Assembly: GCA_017745235.1 (NCBI GenBank)
Contig: JAGHZU010000003.1
Location: 62,001 to 126,000, forward strand
Length of the DNA: 64,000 nucleotides
From: Caulobacter sp.
GTDB lineage: Bacteria > Pseudomonadota > Alphaproteobacteria > Caulobacterales > Caulobacteraceae
Direction of reading: 5' to 3'
The position numbers and the translations under genes were made by a program. Position 1 is the first letter of the stretch, and each line of letters opens with the position of its first letter. The notes under the pieces are model-generated. The model was given only the letters and a program-made list of their open reading frames with translations. It searched no databases and was not told the origin of the DNA. Below are positions 27,088 through 36,249 of this stretch, one piece after another.

Positions 27088-28446
27088 TCACCGGACGGGA
27101 TCGGGAAGCCGGCGCACGTCGCCAACGGCGAAGGTGTAGGAGAGCGCCCCCAGCAGGGCCATCACGCCGATGAAGGCCAAGCCGCCGAAGAACGAGCCGG
27201 TCTTGGCCACCACAAAGCCGATGACCACGGGGGTCACGATGCCGGCGAGGTTGGTGCAGAAGTTGAACAGGCCGGCCGTCAGCCCCACCAGGGACTTGGG
27301 CGCAACGTCCGAGATCAGGGTCCAGCCCAGGTTAGACATGCCCTGGCCGAAGAAGGCCAGCGACATCACCGCAATAACCACAGCGTCGCTTTCGATGAAG
27401 GCCGCCAGGGCGATCGTCGAGGACATCAGCAGTCCGCCGACAATCGGCAACTTGCGGCCCAGATTGGCCGATCCACTGCGACGAACCAGGGCGTCGGAGA
27501 CCTGCCCCCCGACGACGGCGCCGACCGAGGCGGCGATGAACGGCAGGATGGCGTAGAAGCCCACCTTCAGCCAAGGCATGTTGCGCTCGGTCATCAGGTA
27601 GGTCGGGAACCACGTCAGGAAGAACACCAGGGTGGCGTTGGTCGCGAACTGACCGAACGACGCGCCGAGGATCTGGCGCTGCTTCATCAGGTAGCCGACG
27701 TCCTTCCACGAGAACGCGATCTGGGCGCTGGAAGAAACACCGCCCCCGGCGCTGATATGGTCCAGTTCGGCCTGGTTGACCGCCTTGCTCTTGTCGGGAT
27801 CGCGATAGAGCCGGAACCAGGCCGCCGCGAAGATCAGGCCCAGGGCCCCCACGCCCATGAACAGTACGCGCCAGCCGAACTCGGCGGTGATCCAGAAGAG
27901 GAGTGGGCTCAGAAACGCGATCCCGAAATACATGCCCACGGTGTAGACGCTGTTGGCGCGCGCGCGTTCGCGTTGGGGGAACCAGGACACCAGGACGCGG
28001 CTGTTGGCCGGAAAGCACGGCGCCTCTGCAGCGCCCAGGCCCAACCTGAAACCCAGCAGCGAACCGAGGCCCGTGGCGAAGCCTTGCAGCACCGTGAAGG
28101 CTGACCAGAAGCCGACCGACAGGAAGTAGGTCACCCGCACGCCGAAGCGGTCCAGGAACACGCCGCCCGGAATCTGGGCCAGGGCGTAGGTCCACGAGAA
28201 GGCCGAGAACACCAGGCCCATAGTGGCCGCGTCGATGCCCAGCTCCTTGGTCATGGTGGGTGCGGCGACGCTGAGCAGCGTGCGGTCCAGGTAGTTGATG
28301 ACCGTGCCCAGCGCGATCAGCGCCAGGACGCCGTAGCGCACGTTGGTGCGCTTGGCGGGTTGAACGGCGCTGGTGCTCATGCTGCTGGTCTCTGACTGGC
28401 CGGAACCCGGCTTGGAAGCCTGAAGGGCTGAGTTGGAATGGCTCAT
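27088..28446 (-). CDS. MFS transporter, anion:cation symporter (ACS) family
   Basis: A 452-residue, 12-helix major-facilitator protein. The N-terminal hydrophilic tail of about 35 residues leads into ALGTVINYLDRTLLSVAAPTM, a signature of the ACS group (hexuronate, glucarate and galactonate carriers). LGLGAAEAPCFPANSRVLVSWFP in helices 4-5 is typical of the same group. Substrates of this family are organic anions, often sugar acids. It sits between the ThuA gene (13 bases upstream) and the PQQ dehydrogenase, suggesting it imports the acidic product made by the periplasmic dehydrogenase, or the acid that the rest of the operon degrades (inference). Confidence 0.92.
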   Translation of the reverse strand: MSHSNSALQASKPGSGQSETSSMSTSAVQPAKRTNVRYGVLALIALGTVINYLDRTLLSVAAPTMTKELGIDAATMGLVFSAFSWTYALAQIPGGVFLDRFGVRVTYFLSVGFWSAFTVLQGFATGLGSLLGFRLGLGAAEAPCFPANSRVLVSWFPQRERARANSVYTVGMYFGIAFLSPLLFWITAEFGWRVLFMGVGALGLIFAAAWFRLYRDPDKSKAVNQAELDHISAGGGVSSSAQIAFSWKDVGYLMKQRQILGASFGQFATNATLVFFLTWFPTYLMTERNMPWLKVGFYAILPFIAASVGAVVGGQVSDALVRRSGSANLGRKLPIVGGLLMSSTIALAAFIESDAVVIAVMSLAFFGQGMSNLGWTLISDVAPKSLVGLTAGLFNFCTNLAGIVTPVVIGFVVAKTGSFFGGLAFIGVMALLGALSYTFAVGDVRRLPDPVR

Positions 28447-28459
28447 CGGACGCTCGAAA

Positions 28460-29347
28460 TCAGGGGTGATCGGGCGTGACGTCGGCGTGGGTCAGTCCCA
28501 GCGCCCACTTGATGCCTTCCAGGTAGAGCTTCTGGACGGCGGGATCGTCCCAGACCTCGTCGCGATGACCGAACGAGGACGAGAACACCCTGCCTTTGCC
28601 GTAGCTCTTGGCCCAGACCACCGGCACGTCGCCGTCGGGACGCTTGGCCCGTTGCTCGGGCTTCAGTCGAGCGGGGTTCAGGCGGATGATCGTGTGGACC
28701 TTGCCCCTGGCGTAGGGCGCCTTCAGGTAGGGGTACTGGTCGGCGAAGGTGACGGGAAAATTGGCCGCGCCCGGGAACTTGGGATCGGCGATGATCAAGG
28801 CCGTTGGCTCGATGGGCCACTCGCCGTCCATCACGCCGCCGATCATCTCGCCGTACTCCGGCCAGTCGAAATAGGCGATCGTGGCGGCGTGGGCGGCGAC
28901 AAAGCCCTTGCCGTCCTCATGCACGAAAGCCAGCAGATCCGCCTTCTGCTGCGCGCTCAGGGTCCCCTCCCCGCTGCCCAGGAAGAAGATGGCGTCGAAA
29001 TAGTCGAGGTTGTGGGCGTTGATCGGCCGCCCCGTGTAGCGGGCGCCTCGCCCTACAAGCGGCTGCTTGGTGACGAGTTGGGAATCCGTGCGCAGAAATG
29101 AAACATAGGCTCCGCTTTCGCGACCCAGGCGCTCGACCACCGCCATGGCGTGGTTGATGGAGTCGTGGTGGAAACCGCTCTGGACGTCGGCGATCACCAG
29201 CAGCTTCTTCTTGCCGGCGTAGGGGTCGGGCATCTGGCGCATGAGCGGAGCACCGGGACCCGCCGACGCCGGCTGTTGCGCGACGGCCGGAGCGGCCGCG
29301 ATCAGCGCCATTCCCATGAGCGCGATAAAGGCGGCTTTTCTCATCAT
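28460..29347 (-). CDS. Exported ThuA-domain protein
   Basis: A 295-residue protein with a leader ending PAVAQQ and a ThuA-like domain with a class I glutamine-amidotransferase fold. Visible motifs are KKLLVIADVQSGFHHDS, YFDAIFFLGSGEGTLSAQQ, GKGFVAAHAAT and PVVWAKSYGKGRVFSSSFGH. The start is the first of two ATGs, placed after GGAGG. ThuA proteins are linked to sugar use but most have no proven reaction. The context between a TBDR and a sugar-acid-type MFS carrier supports a role in carbohydrate or polyol processing in the periplasm. Confidence 0.88.
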   Translation of the reverse strand: MMRKAAFIALMGMALIAAAPAVAQQPASAGPGAPLMRQMPDPYAGKKKLLVIADVQSGFHHDSINHAMAVVERLGRESGAYVSFLRTDSQLVTKQPLVGRGARYTGRPINAHNLDYFDAIFFLGSGEGTLSAQQKADLLAFVHEDGKGFVAAHAATIAYFDWPEYGEMIGGVMDGEWPIEPTALIIADPKFPGAANFPVTFADQYPYLKAPYARGKVHTIIRLNPARLKPEQRAKRPDGDVPVVWAKSYGKGRVFSSSFGHRDEVWDDPAVQKLYLEGIKWALGLTHADVTPDHP

Positions 29348-29370
29348 GTCCCGTCCTCCCTCAAATCGTT

Positions 29371-29397
29371 GGGCGGGCCGGGACTGACGCCCCGCCC
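29371..29397 (-). terminator. Possible hairpin between TBDR and ThuA genes
   Basis: GGGCGGG and CCCGCCC can pair across a 13-base loop in the 62-base gap after the TBDR stop. The arms are short and there is no U-tract, so this is a weak candidate for a partial terminator. Confidence 0.3.
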
Positions 29398-29409
29398 CGC
29401 CGGAACCGC

Positions 29410-32247
29410 TTAGAACTTCTTGGTGACTTCGACGGACCAGACCCGGCCGAAGACGTTGTGGACGTTCAGGTCGATGGCGTTGGCGGCCGTACCCACCTGG
29501 GTGAGGACGATCGGCGGATCCTTGTCCGTCAGGTTCTGGATGTTGATGGCGAACCGCATGCCCTGCAGGGCGGTCGGCGCGCTGCCGGGCACGTTGTAGG
29601 CGAAGCCCGCATCGAAGGTGGTCCACGAGGGCACCATCGTGTCGGGGTTCTTGACCCCGTTCACGGTGATCGTGGCGTTGTTCAGATACGAGCCGATGTA
29701 GTTGGCCGCGATGTTGGCGGACCAGTCGCCGTTACGCAGGTTGGCGCCGATCCGGCCACGCTTGCTGATCTGGTTGCCGTACGTGTCCAGGGCTTTGACC
29801 AGCGGCGAGTTGGGCAGCAGGCTACGCTTGAGGTCCAGGATGTAGCTGAAGCTGCCGTTCAGGGTCAGGCGACCAGCCGGCGTATCCAGACCGTAGGCGC
29901 CGGTGAAGTCCAAACCGCTTTGAGTGACCCGCCCCAGGTTGCGCAGGCCGCCGGTAATGATGCCGACCATCTGACAATCGTTGGCGGTCGAGGGCGAGTA
30001 GACAGCGTTTGGATCGTTCAACCAGGGCAGGTAGGCCGGATTGTAAGTCGAGTACTGCGGCGTGCCCATCAGGCCCGGTGGATTGCCGTTCACGCACGAA
30101 GCGGGCTGCGGTGCGACGATGAAGAAGTCCTTGTAGAGCGCGTAGGTCGTCGGGTTGGACAGGATCAGTGTCGTGTTCGGCAGGTTCTCGATTCGATCCT
30201 TGTAGTCGACGTTGTAGTAGGTCACCCCCAGCTTCAGATCCGGCGCGAACGAGGGCGTCCAGTCACCGCCGAAGGAGTAGATCTTGGCCGACTCCGGACG
30301 CAGGCCCGAGGTGTTGCCGGTCCGCAGCAGCACCAGCGACTGGCCGGTGGCCACGTTGGTGACCGGGATGGACGGGTCGTTCAGGCCGTTCGAGACGAAC
30401 GTGCGGTTGGTCTGGCCAATGGTCCGCGGATCGGATTCACCCAGGGTGGCGGCGCGGAACGAAGTGCCCCACGAGGCGCGCAGGTGGATGTCCTCGGTCG
30501 GATCCCACGACAGACCAATCTTGGGATTGGTGGTCTTGCCCACGTCCGAATAGTGGTCGTAGCGAACCGCTGCCGACAGATCCAGGCGCTGCAGGCCCGG
30601 ACGTGCGTTGTCGCCGCCGAAGATCGGCACGAACAGTTCAGCATAGCCGGACTCGATGACCCGGTGGCTCTTGGCGTAGCGCGACGTCTGGTAGGCGGTG
30701 GCGAGGTTCAGGGTGTTCAGCGCCCGAAGCTGGAAGTCGAGCTTCTGGTATTCCAGGCCTGCGGCGATGCGGACCTTGCCCGACGGCAGTTCGAACAATG
30801 ACCCGTCGACCTTGCCCGAAAAGTTCAGCAGTTCGTTCTGGGCCTTCTGGACGAAGCCGCCGAACAGGCCCTCCGCCGTCGGTTGCGCCCCCTGCCGATA
30901 GGGGTTGAAGGCGCCGTTGTAGCTGGCCCCGGTGATGACGGCGGCCAGGACGGTGTTGCCCTGCGGCTGGCAAGTGGCGCAGCCGAAGTTGTTGCCGTAG
31001 ACGCCGGTGCCCGTAAACTTGAAGTCCCCCGCCAGATCGATGCTGTAGTCGACGAGCAGGTTGAAGGTGTTTTCCTTGTTGTTCTGGTCCAGCTCGCGGT
31101 CGGGATTGTTGGCCCGGAAATTGTAGACCACGGTCTGGTTACCCGAGCCCAAGCCCGCGATGTAGTACGGGCTGGACGGCGTGACGGTGACGCCGACGTT
31201 GGTGAAGGCGCCGTCGCCCGTTCCTGGCGCGTTGTTCTTGCGATTGTTGAACAGCAGGGTCGCGGTCAGATCGCCGGCCCGTCCGAAGTTCTGGTTCAGG
31301 CGAACGACGCCCCCCACCCGCTCGCGCTGGGTGTAGTAGTCTGTGTACCGGGCCGTATCGATGAGCGAGGGATTGTTCTTCAGCGCCAGCACCTCGGCCG
31401 CCGTTGGTACGCGGCCGTTCAGGTTGGCCGGCAGGCCGTAGACCGTTGTGCCGACGATCAGGGCGCCGCTGGCGTCGGGTGTGACCGTCGTGCCGATGAA
31501 GCGGTTGTCGTTGCCGCCAAAGGGGCGAAGATCCTGCGACAGGTACTTGCTGTCGCTTCGGCGGACGTGGTCGTTCTTCTCCCAGGTCAGGCCGACCATG
31601 ATGCCGCCCGAGTCCCACTTGCGGCCGAAGACCCCTTCAACAGTGTACTGGTGATAGAGGCTGTCCTTGTAGCGGGCCGTGATCTCCGCGCCGTTGAAGG
31701 GGCGGCGCAGGATGAAGTTGACCACGCCAGCCACGGCGTCCGAGCCATAGATGGCCGAGGCGCCGTCCGTCACCACCTCGACGCGCTCGATGGCGGCGAA
31801 CGGAATGACGTTGGGGTCGGCGATCTGGTTGGTCACGCCCTGGGCCACGGTGCGATGACCGTCGAACAGCAGCAGCGTGGCGTTGTTGCCCAGGCCGCGC
31901 AGGTTCACGCCGGCGTTGCGGCCTGCGTTGTTGGCCAGGGTCGAACCTAGGCCCGAGGCCTGCGGCAGTTGGCTGATGAGTGCGGAGGCGTCGCGCTGGG
32001 GCGCCTCGACGATGGTTTCTCGATTGACCTCCACGGTCGCCGAGCCGACCGGGGCCACACCGCGGATGGCGGTGCCGGTCACCACAACCGCCTCGACCTC
32101 GACATTGTCAGCCCCCCCGGACGTCTGGGCCTGGGCGCCGGAAGCGCCGGCGAGGACGATGGTGGTCACCGAGGCCAGAAGGGCCGATTTGAGCGCGCGC
32201 GCAGGCGCAGGGCGCGCTTGACGCCCGCAAGCTGTAGGCTTGGACAT
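29410..32247 (-). CDS. TonB-dependent receptor of the nine-gene catabolic unit
   Basis: Outer-membrane receptor of 945 residues. The leader ends GASGAQAQ. A TonB-box-like VEVEAVVVTGTAIRG lies at about residues 49-63. The plug includes LRGLGNNATLLLFDGHRTV, IERVEVVTDGASAIYGSDAVAGVVNFIL, and the protein ends WSVEVTKKF. GGGGAG precedes the ATG. It lies 81 bases after the HpcH/CitE lyase gene and is followed by ThuA, MFS and the PQQ dehydrogenase on the same strand. It is presumably the outer-membrane importer for the substrate of this unit, which I cannot identify. Confidence 0.93.
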   Translation of the reverse strand: MSKPTACGRQARPAPARALKSALLASVTTIVLAGASGAQAQTSGGADNVEVEAVVVTGTAIRGVAPVGSATVEVNRETIVEAPQRDASALISQLPQASGLGSTLANNAGRNAGVNLRGLGNNATLLLFDGHRTVAQGVTNQIADPNVIPFAAIERVEVVTDGASAIYGSDAVAGVVNFILRRPFNGAEITARYKDSLYHQYTVEGVFGRKWDSGGIMVGLTWEKNDHVRRSDSKYLSQDLRPFGGNDNRFIGTTVTPDASGALIVGTTVYGLPANLNGRVPTAAEVLALKNNPSLIDTARYTDYYTQRERVGGVVRLNQNFGRAGDLTATLLFNNRKNNAPGTGDGAFTNVGVTVTPSSPYYIAGLGSGNQTVVYNFRANNPDRELDQNNKENTFNLLVDYSIDLAGDFKFTGTGVYGNNFGCATCQPQGNTVLAAVITGASYNGAFNPYRQGAQPTAEGLFGGFVQKAQNELLNFSGKVDGSLFELPSGKVRIAAGLEYQKLDFQLRALNTLNLATAYQTSRYAKSHRVIESGYAELFVPIFGGDNARPGLQRLDLSAAVRYDHYSDVGKTTNPKIGLSWDPTEDIHLRASWGTSFRAATLGESDPRTIGQTNRTFVSNGLNDPSIPVTNVATGQSLVLLRTGNTSGLRPESAKIYSFGGDWTPSFAPDLKLGVTYYNVDYKDRIENLPNTTLILSNPTTYALYKDFFIVAPQPASCVNGNPPGLMGTPQYSTYNPAYLPWLNDPNAVYSPSTANDCQMVGIITGGLRNLGRVTQSGLDFTGAYGLDTPAGRLTLNGSFSYILDLKRSLLPNSPLVKALDTYGNQISKRGRIGANLRNGDWSANIAANYIGSYLNNATITVNGVKNPDTMVPSWTTFDAGFAYNVPGSAPTALQGMRFAINIQNLTDKDPPIVLTQVGTAANAIDLNVHNVFGRVWSVEVTKKF

Positions 32248-32328
32248 TTCTACTCCCCAATCATTTTTTGTTTTGGAGTCGATCGCGGGCGGTTCCGGCG
32301 ACGAAGGCCGACGGATCCACGCGATCGA

Positions 32329-33231
32329 TCAACTTCGCCAGCGGGCCAAGGCGGCCTCCCGGGCTTTGATCGCCGCATACCGATCGAGCAGGCGTTCAGC
32401 GCGCCGTTCGATCGGGGCGTCGATCATCCGACCGTCGATGGCGAAGGCGCCCCTGCCTTCGGCTCTCGCGGTCTTTCCCCCTTCTATGACGCGGCGAGCG
32501 CGCTCGACCTCATCCTCACTGGGCGAAAAGGCCTCGTTGAGGATCGCGATCTGAGAAGGGTGAATGCAGCTGGCGCCCAGGAAACCGAAGCGACGCGAGC
32601 GGCGCGCCAGGGTTCTGTAGGCGTCGAGATCGGCGAACTGTGTGGCCCCCCCCACCAACCCGATGGGCATGACCCCGGCAGCAGCGGCTGCGAAGGTCAT
32701 CTGCTGGCGCGGCACCAGCAGCGTGTCGTCGCCGGGCTCCATGCCGACGTCCAGAGCCAGGTCCTCGTTGCCGAGGTTGAGAGCCACGATCCGGGGGCTG
32801 GCCTTGGCGATGGCGGCCATGTCGAGCAGACCCCGAGCCGTTTCGATCAGGACCAGGAAACGGATGGAGCCCGGAGCCATACGTCGCTCGACCTCGGCCT
32901 GGGTGACCAGGGCGTCGAGCCGTCGCACATCCTCGACGCTCTCGATCTTCGGCAGCACCAGGGCCGAGATCGTCGGCCCTACCGAGGCGGCGATATCCGG
33001 CGCAGCCAATTCCGGCTCGCTGTTGATGCGCACCAGCACATCCGCTCCCGCCTGGCCCAGTTTGCGCGAGGCCGCGGCCACGCCATCGCGCGCCCGGGCC
33101 TTCTCTGCCGGCGGCACGCTGTCCTCGAGGTCCAGGATCAGGGCGTCCGCCCCGCGCGTGTGGGCCGTGGAAATGAACTTCTCCACGTGCGCGGGAACGT
33201 ACTGCATGGAGCGCCAGACAATGGCCATCAT
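32329..33231 (-). CDS. HpcH/HpaI-CitE family CoA-ester lyase
   Basis: A 300-residue TIM-barrel lyase of the citrate lyase beta-subunit/malyl-CoA lyase group. Motifs include SMQYVPAHVEKF at the start, DLEDSVPPAEK, the metal-ligand Glu in FLVLIETARGLLDM, and LNLGNEDLALDVG. It would cleave a beta-hydroxyacyl-CoA (malyl- or citramalyl-CoA-like) into acetyl-CoA and an oxo-acid. I chose the ATG at 33231, which overlaps the CoA-transferase stop in ATGA; a GTG two codons upstream is possible. The partnership with an upstream class III CoA-transferase suggests activation of a dicarboxylic acid to its CoA ester before cleavage. Confidence 0.9.
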   Translation of the reverse strand: MMAIVWRSMQYVPAHVEKFISTAHTRGADALILDLEDSVPPAEKARARDGVAAASRKLGQAGADVLVRINSEPELAAPDIAASVGPTISALVLPKIESVEDVRRLDALVTQAEVERRMAPGSIRFLVLIETARGLLDMAAIAKASPRIVALNLGNEDLALDVGMEPGDDTLLVPRQQMTFAAAAAGVMPIGLVGGATQFADLDAYRTLARRSRRFGFLGASCIHPSQIAILNEAFSPSEDEVERARRVIEGGKTARAEGRGAFAIDGRMIDAPIERRAERLLDRYAAIKAREAALARWRS

Positions 33232-34493
33232 GCGCACCGCTCGTCTTCGAACGCCACGCCCGCCGCCAACAGGTCGGCATAGGCGGCCTCGTCTATCCCC
33301 AGCTCAGCCAAGAGCGACCGGTTATGCTGCCCCAGGCTGGGCGCTGCAGCGCGGATCGAGCCCGGCGTGCCCTCCAGTCTCGGCACGACATGGTGCATCG
33401 GCAGCGCCCCGAGTTCGGGATCGGGATAGTCGGCCAGGATCTCGCGCTCGACCACGTGAGGATCGTCCATGATCTGGGCGATGTCGTAGATCGGCCCGAC
33501 GGTCACCTCCGCCGCTTCCATCTGGACAACCAGATCAGCCAGGTCGCGCTCAGCGATGTAGCCGCCGATCAAGGCGTCCAGCGCCTCGACGTTCTTCAAC
33601 CGATCGGCGTTGGTGCGGAACCGAGGATCCTCGATCAGGTCCGGTCGGCCGATGGCGCGGAAGATGCGCTCGGCCATCGACTGGGTGGACCCCGACAAGC
33701 TTACGTACTTGCCATCCCGGCAACGATAGGTGTTGCGGGGCGCGGAATTGTTGGAACGGCTGCCAGTGCGCGGCCGAAGCTTGCCCGTCAGGCGATAGTT
33801 CGCCGCCTGGGGCCCCAGCAGGCCGAACAACGGATCATAGAGCGGCAGGTCGATCACCTGGCCCCTCCCCCCTTCGCGCTCGGCCTCGCGCAGAGCGATC
33901 AGGGCGGCCGAAGCGCCGTAGAGCCCCGCCACGCCATCGGCCAGGTACATCGGCGGCAGGACAGGCTCGCGATCGGCGAAGCCGTTGATGGCGGCGAACC
34001 CTGACATGCCCTCGATCACGGTCCCGAAGCCCGGGCGCTGGTGGTACGGTCCGTCCTGCCCCCATCCCGAAATGCGAACCACGACCAGCTTGGGATTGCG
34101 CGCCAGCAGCACGTCGGGGCTAAGGCCCATCTGTTCCAGCACGCCCGGGCGGAAGCTCTCGATCAGCACTCCGGCGGACGGCACGAGCGCCAGCAGCATC
34201 GCCTTGGCCTGGGCGCTTCGCAGATCCAGGCACAAGCTCTTCTTGTTGCGGGCGTAGACCTTCCAGTGGGTCGACACGCCATTGACCTTCCACCCACGCA
34301 AGGTGTCACCGGTCGGCGGCTCGACCTTTATGACCTCGGCCCCGAAGTCTCCGAGCATCTGGGTCAGGACGTTGCCGGCGAACAATCGCGACAGGTCCAG
34401 GACGCGCACGCCCTCCAGAGGTCCGGACGCCTCTGCGTCGAAGTTCCGGCACCGCAGCGCCGAACCGGCGATGGATGGCGAAACGTCAGTCAT
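33228..34493 (-). CDS. Class III CoA-transferase (CaiB/BaiF family)
   Basis: A 421-residue CoA-transferase. Motifs are LEGVRVLDLSRLFAGNVLTQMLGDFGAEVIKVEPP at the N-terminus, SLCLDLRS, ISGWGQDGPYHQRPGFG, and the expected catalytic Asp in MYLADGVAGLYGA. Family members move CoA between carboxylic acids such as oxalate, carnitine, itaconate and mesaconate. The ATG at 34493 overlaps the ThDP-enzyme stop by 8 bases, and its own stop overlaps the lyase start by 4, so the three are translationally coupled. The acid that receives CoA is unknown. Confidence 0.92.
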   Translation of the reverse strand: MTDVSPSIAGSALRCRNFDAEASGPLEGVRVLDLSRLFAGNVLTQMLGDFGAEVIKVEPPTGDTLRGWKVNGVSTHWKVYARNKKSLCLDLRSAQAKAMLLALVPSAGVLIESFRPGVLEQMGLSPDVLLARNPKLVVVRISGWGQDGPYHQRPGFGTVIEGMSGFAAINGFADREPVLPPMYLADGVAGLYGASAALIALREAEREGGRGQVIDLPLYDPLFGLLGPQAANYRLTGKLRPRTGSRSNNSAPRNTYRCRDGKYVSLSGSTQSMAERIFRAIGRPDLIEDPRFRTNADRLKNVEALDALIGGYIAERDLADLVVQMEAAEVTVGPIYDIAQIMDDPHVVEREILADYPDPELGALPMHHVVPRLEGTPGSIRAAAPSLGQHNRSLLAELGIDEAAYADLLAAGVAFEDERCA

Positions 34494-36249
34494 TGCCGCC
34501 CTGCAGGAAGTCGGCGATGTCCCAGTAGCCCGTGCGCGGCATCGGCAGGTCGCCGCGGGTGCGGACTTCCAGGAGGAACGGCACGTCCTTGGCCATGGCG
34601 CTTTCCAGCGCGGCGGCCACATCGTCGGGCTCTTCGACCAGGGCGGACTCGATGCCGAAGGACTTGGCCAGCAACATGAAGTCGGGGTTGTAGAGCGCGC
34701 CGTCCGGCGTGCGGAACTCGGTGCCGTACTTGTTCTGGAAGTAGGTGTTCCCGACCGTGCGGATTGTCGAGTAGCAGAAGTTGTTGAACAGCACCCAGAG
34801 CACGGGGATGTTCAGCTCGACCGCCGTGGTTAGCGCACCGATCACCGACAGCAGCCCGCCGTCGCCGATAAGGCAGACCACCTTGCGATCCGGAGCGCCC
34901 AACTTGGCGCCGATGGCGGCGGCCGGCGAAAAGCCCATGGTGGCCATGCCGCCGCTGGTGATGAACGCTCCCGGCTGCCGAACCTCCAGTTGCTGACCGG
35001 CCCCGTTCTTGTTCCAACCCACGTCGGTGACGAACACCACGTCGTCGGGCGCCGCCATCGAGAGTTCCTTGAGCAGGCGAGCGGGGTGGATCGGCTTGCC
35101 GCCGTCGTCCTGCGACTCCTTCAGCTCCTCGCGCCAGGCGGCCTTCCGGCGCACGACGTCCTCACGCTGAGCGTCGATCTTGGCCGGGTCGCGCGGCGCG
35201 GCCTTCAGCAGATTGTTCAACGCCGACAGCGTGGCCTTGGCGTCGCCGACCAGCCCGACATCCACAGGATAGCTCTTGCCCAGTTCCTGCGGATCGATAT
35301 CGATCTGGATCAGCTTCGCGCCGCCCGGAATGTCGAAGACGTAGTCCGAGTTCCAAGAGCTACAGTCAGCCTCGCCGAACGCGGTGCCCACGGCCAGGAT
35401 CACGTCGGCGTTGCGGCACGTGTCGTTGGCGGCGCGCGCGCCCCAGATGCCGGTCACGCCGAGGGCCAGCGGGTCGGTCTCAGGAAAGACGCCCTTGCCC
35501 ACCAGCGTGGTGGCCACCGGCGCCTGCAGCAGGCGTGAGGTCTGGGCCAGTTCGCCGATTGCGCCGGACAGCGCGACGCCGTTGCCGGCGTAGATCACCG
35601 GGCGCTCGGCCTGAGCCAACAAGCGCACGGCCTCCTCCAGGCCCTGGGCGTCGGCGACGCTGCGCGGATAGTTCGGCCGGCGGGCCAGGGTGTCGATCGG
35701 GGCGTCAAGCTTGGCCGAGAACATGTCCATCGGCACGTCCAACAGGACCGCGCCAGATCGGCCCGTCTGGGCGACATTGAGGGCGCGGTGCATGACGTCG
35801 CGGAGCCAGTCGACTTGGTCGATGCGCCACACGCGCTTGCAGATCGGCCGGAAAATGTCGCCTTGCGAGGCGTCCTGATGCAGGCGGATGACCTGGTGGG
35901 CTTCCCGAGGGTGGTGATAGGATGGGGTGTTGCCGGCGATGACCAACATGGGCGTGCCGTCAGTGACCGCCGACACCACGCCGGTCAGGGCGTTGGTCAG
36001 GCCCGGCGACAGGTGCACATTGATGACGGCCAGCTTCTTGGACAGGCGGTAGTAGGCGTCGGCGGCGTGAACAGCCTGCTGCTCGTGGCGGAATGAAATA
36101 TAGGCGATGCCCTCGCGCTGACACGCATCGATCAGCGCGTAGTTGGTGTGGCCGCACTGGCCGAACACCATCTCCACGCCTTCGTTCTTGAGGCACCGGG
36201 CGATATAGACCGCCCCCGTAACGCTGACTTCGGACATCAAGGTTTCCAT
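34486..36249 (-). CDS. Thiamine-diphosphate-dependent enzyme, acetolactate synthase-like
   Basis: A 587-residue ThDP enzyme with the three usual domains. The cofactor-activating Glu is in FRHEQQAVHAADAYYR (about residue 60). The middle domain carries RPVIYAGNGV. The ThDP-Mg motif is GDGG through FNNFCYSTI in the C-terminal domain. Relatives include acetolactate synthase, benzoylformate decarboxylase, oxalyl-CoA decarboxylase and sulfoacetaldehyde acetyltransferase, and the sequence does not clearly decide between them. The start ATG at 36249 shares one base with the aldehyde dehydrogenase stop (TGATG). An ATG at 36237 is an alternative. With an aldehyde dehydrogenase before it, decarboxylation of a 2-oxo-acid to an aldehyde is a reasonable guess. 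Confidence 0.88.
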   Translation of the reverse strand: METLMSEVSVTGAVYIARCLKNEGVEMVFGQCGHTNYALIDACQREGIAYISFRHEQQAVHAADAYYRLSKKLAVINVHLSPGLTNALTGVVSAVTDGTPMLVIAGNTPSYHHPREAHQVIRLHQDASQGDIFRPICKRVWRIDQVDWLRDVMHRALNVAQTGRSGAVLLDVPMDMFSAKLDAPIDTLARRPNYPRSVADAQGLEEAVRLLAQAERPVIYAGNGVALSGAIGELAQTSRLLQAPVATTLVGKGVFPETDPLALGVTGIWGARAANDTCRNADVILAVGTAFGEADCSSWNSDYVFDIPGGAKLIQIDIDPQELGKSYPVDVGLVGDAKATLSALNNLLKAAPRDPAKIDAQREDVVRRKAAWREELKESQDDGGKPIHPARLLKELSMAAPDDVVFVTDVGWNKNGAGQQLEVRQPGAFITSGGMATMGFSPAAAIGAKLGAPDRKVVCLIGDGGLLSVIGALTTAVELNIPVLWVLFNNFCYSTIRTVGNTYFQNKYGTEFRTPDGALYNPDFMLLAKSFGIESALVEEPDDVAAALESAMAKDVPFLLEVRTRGDLPMPRTGYWDIADFLQGGND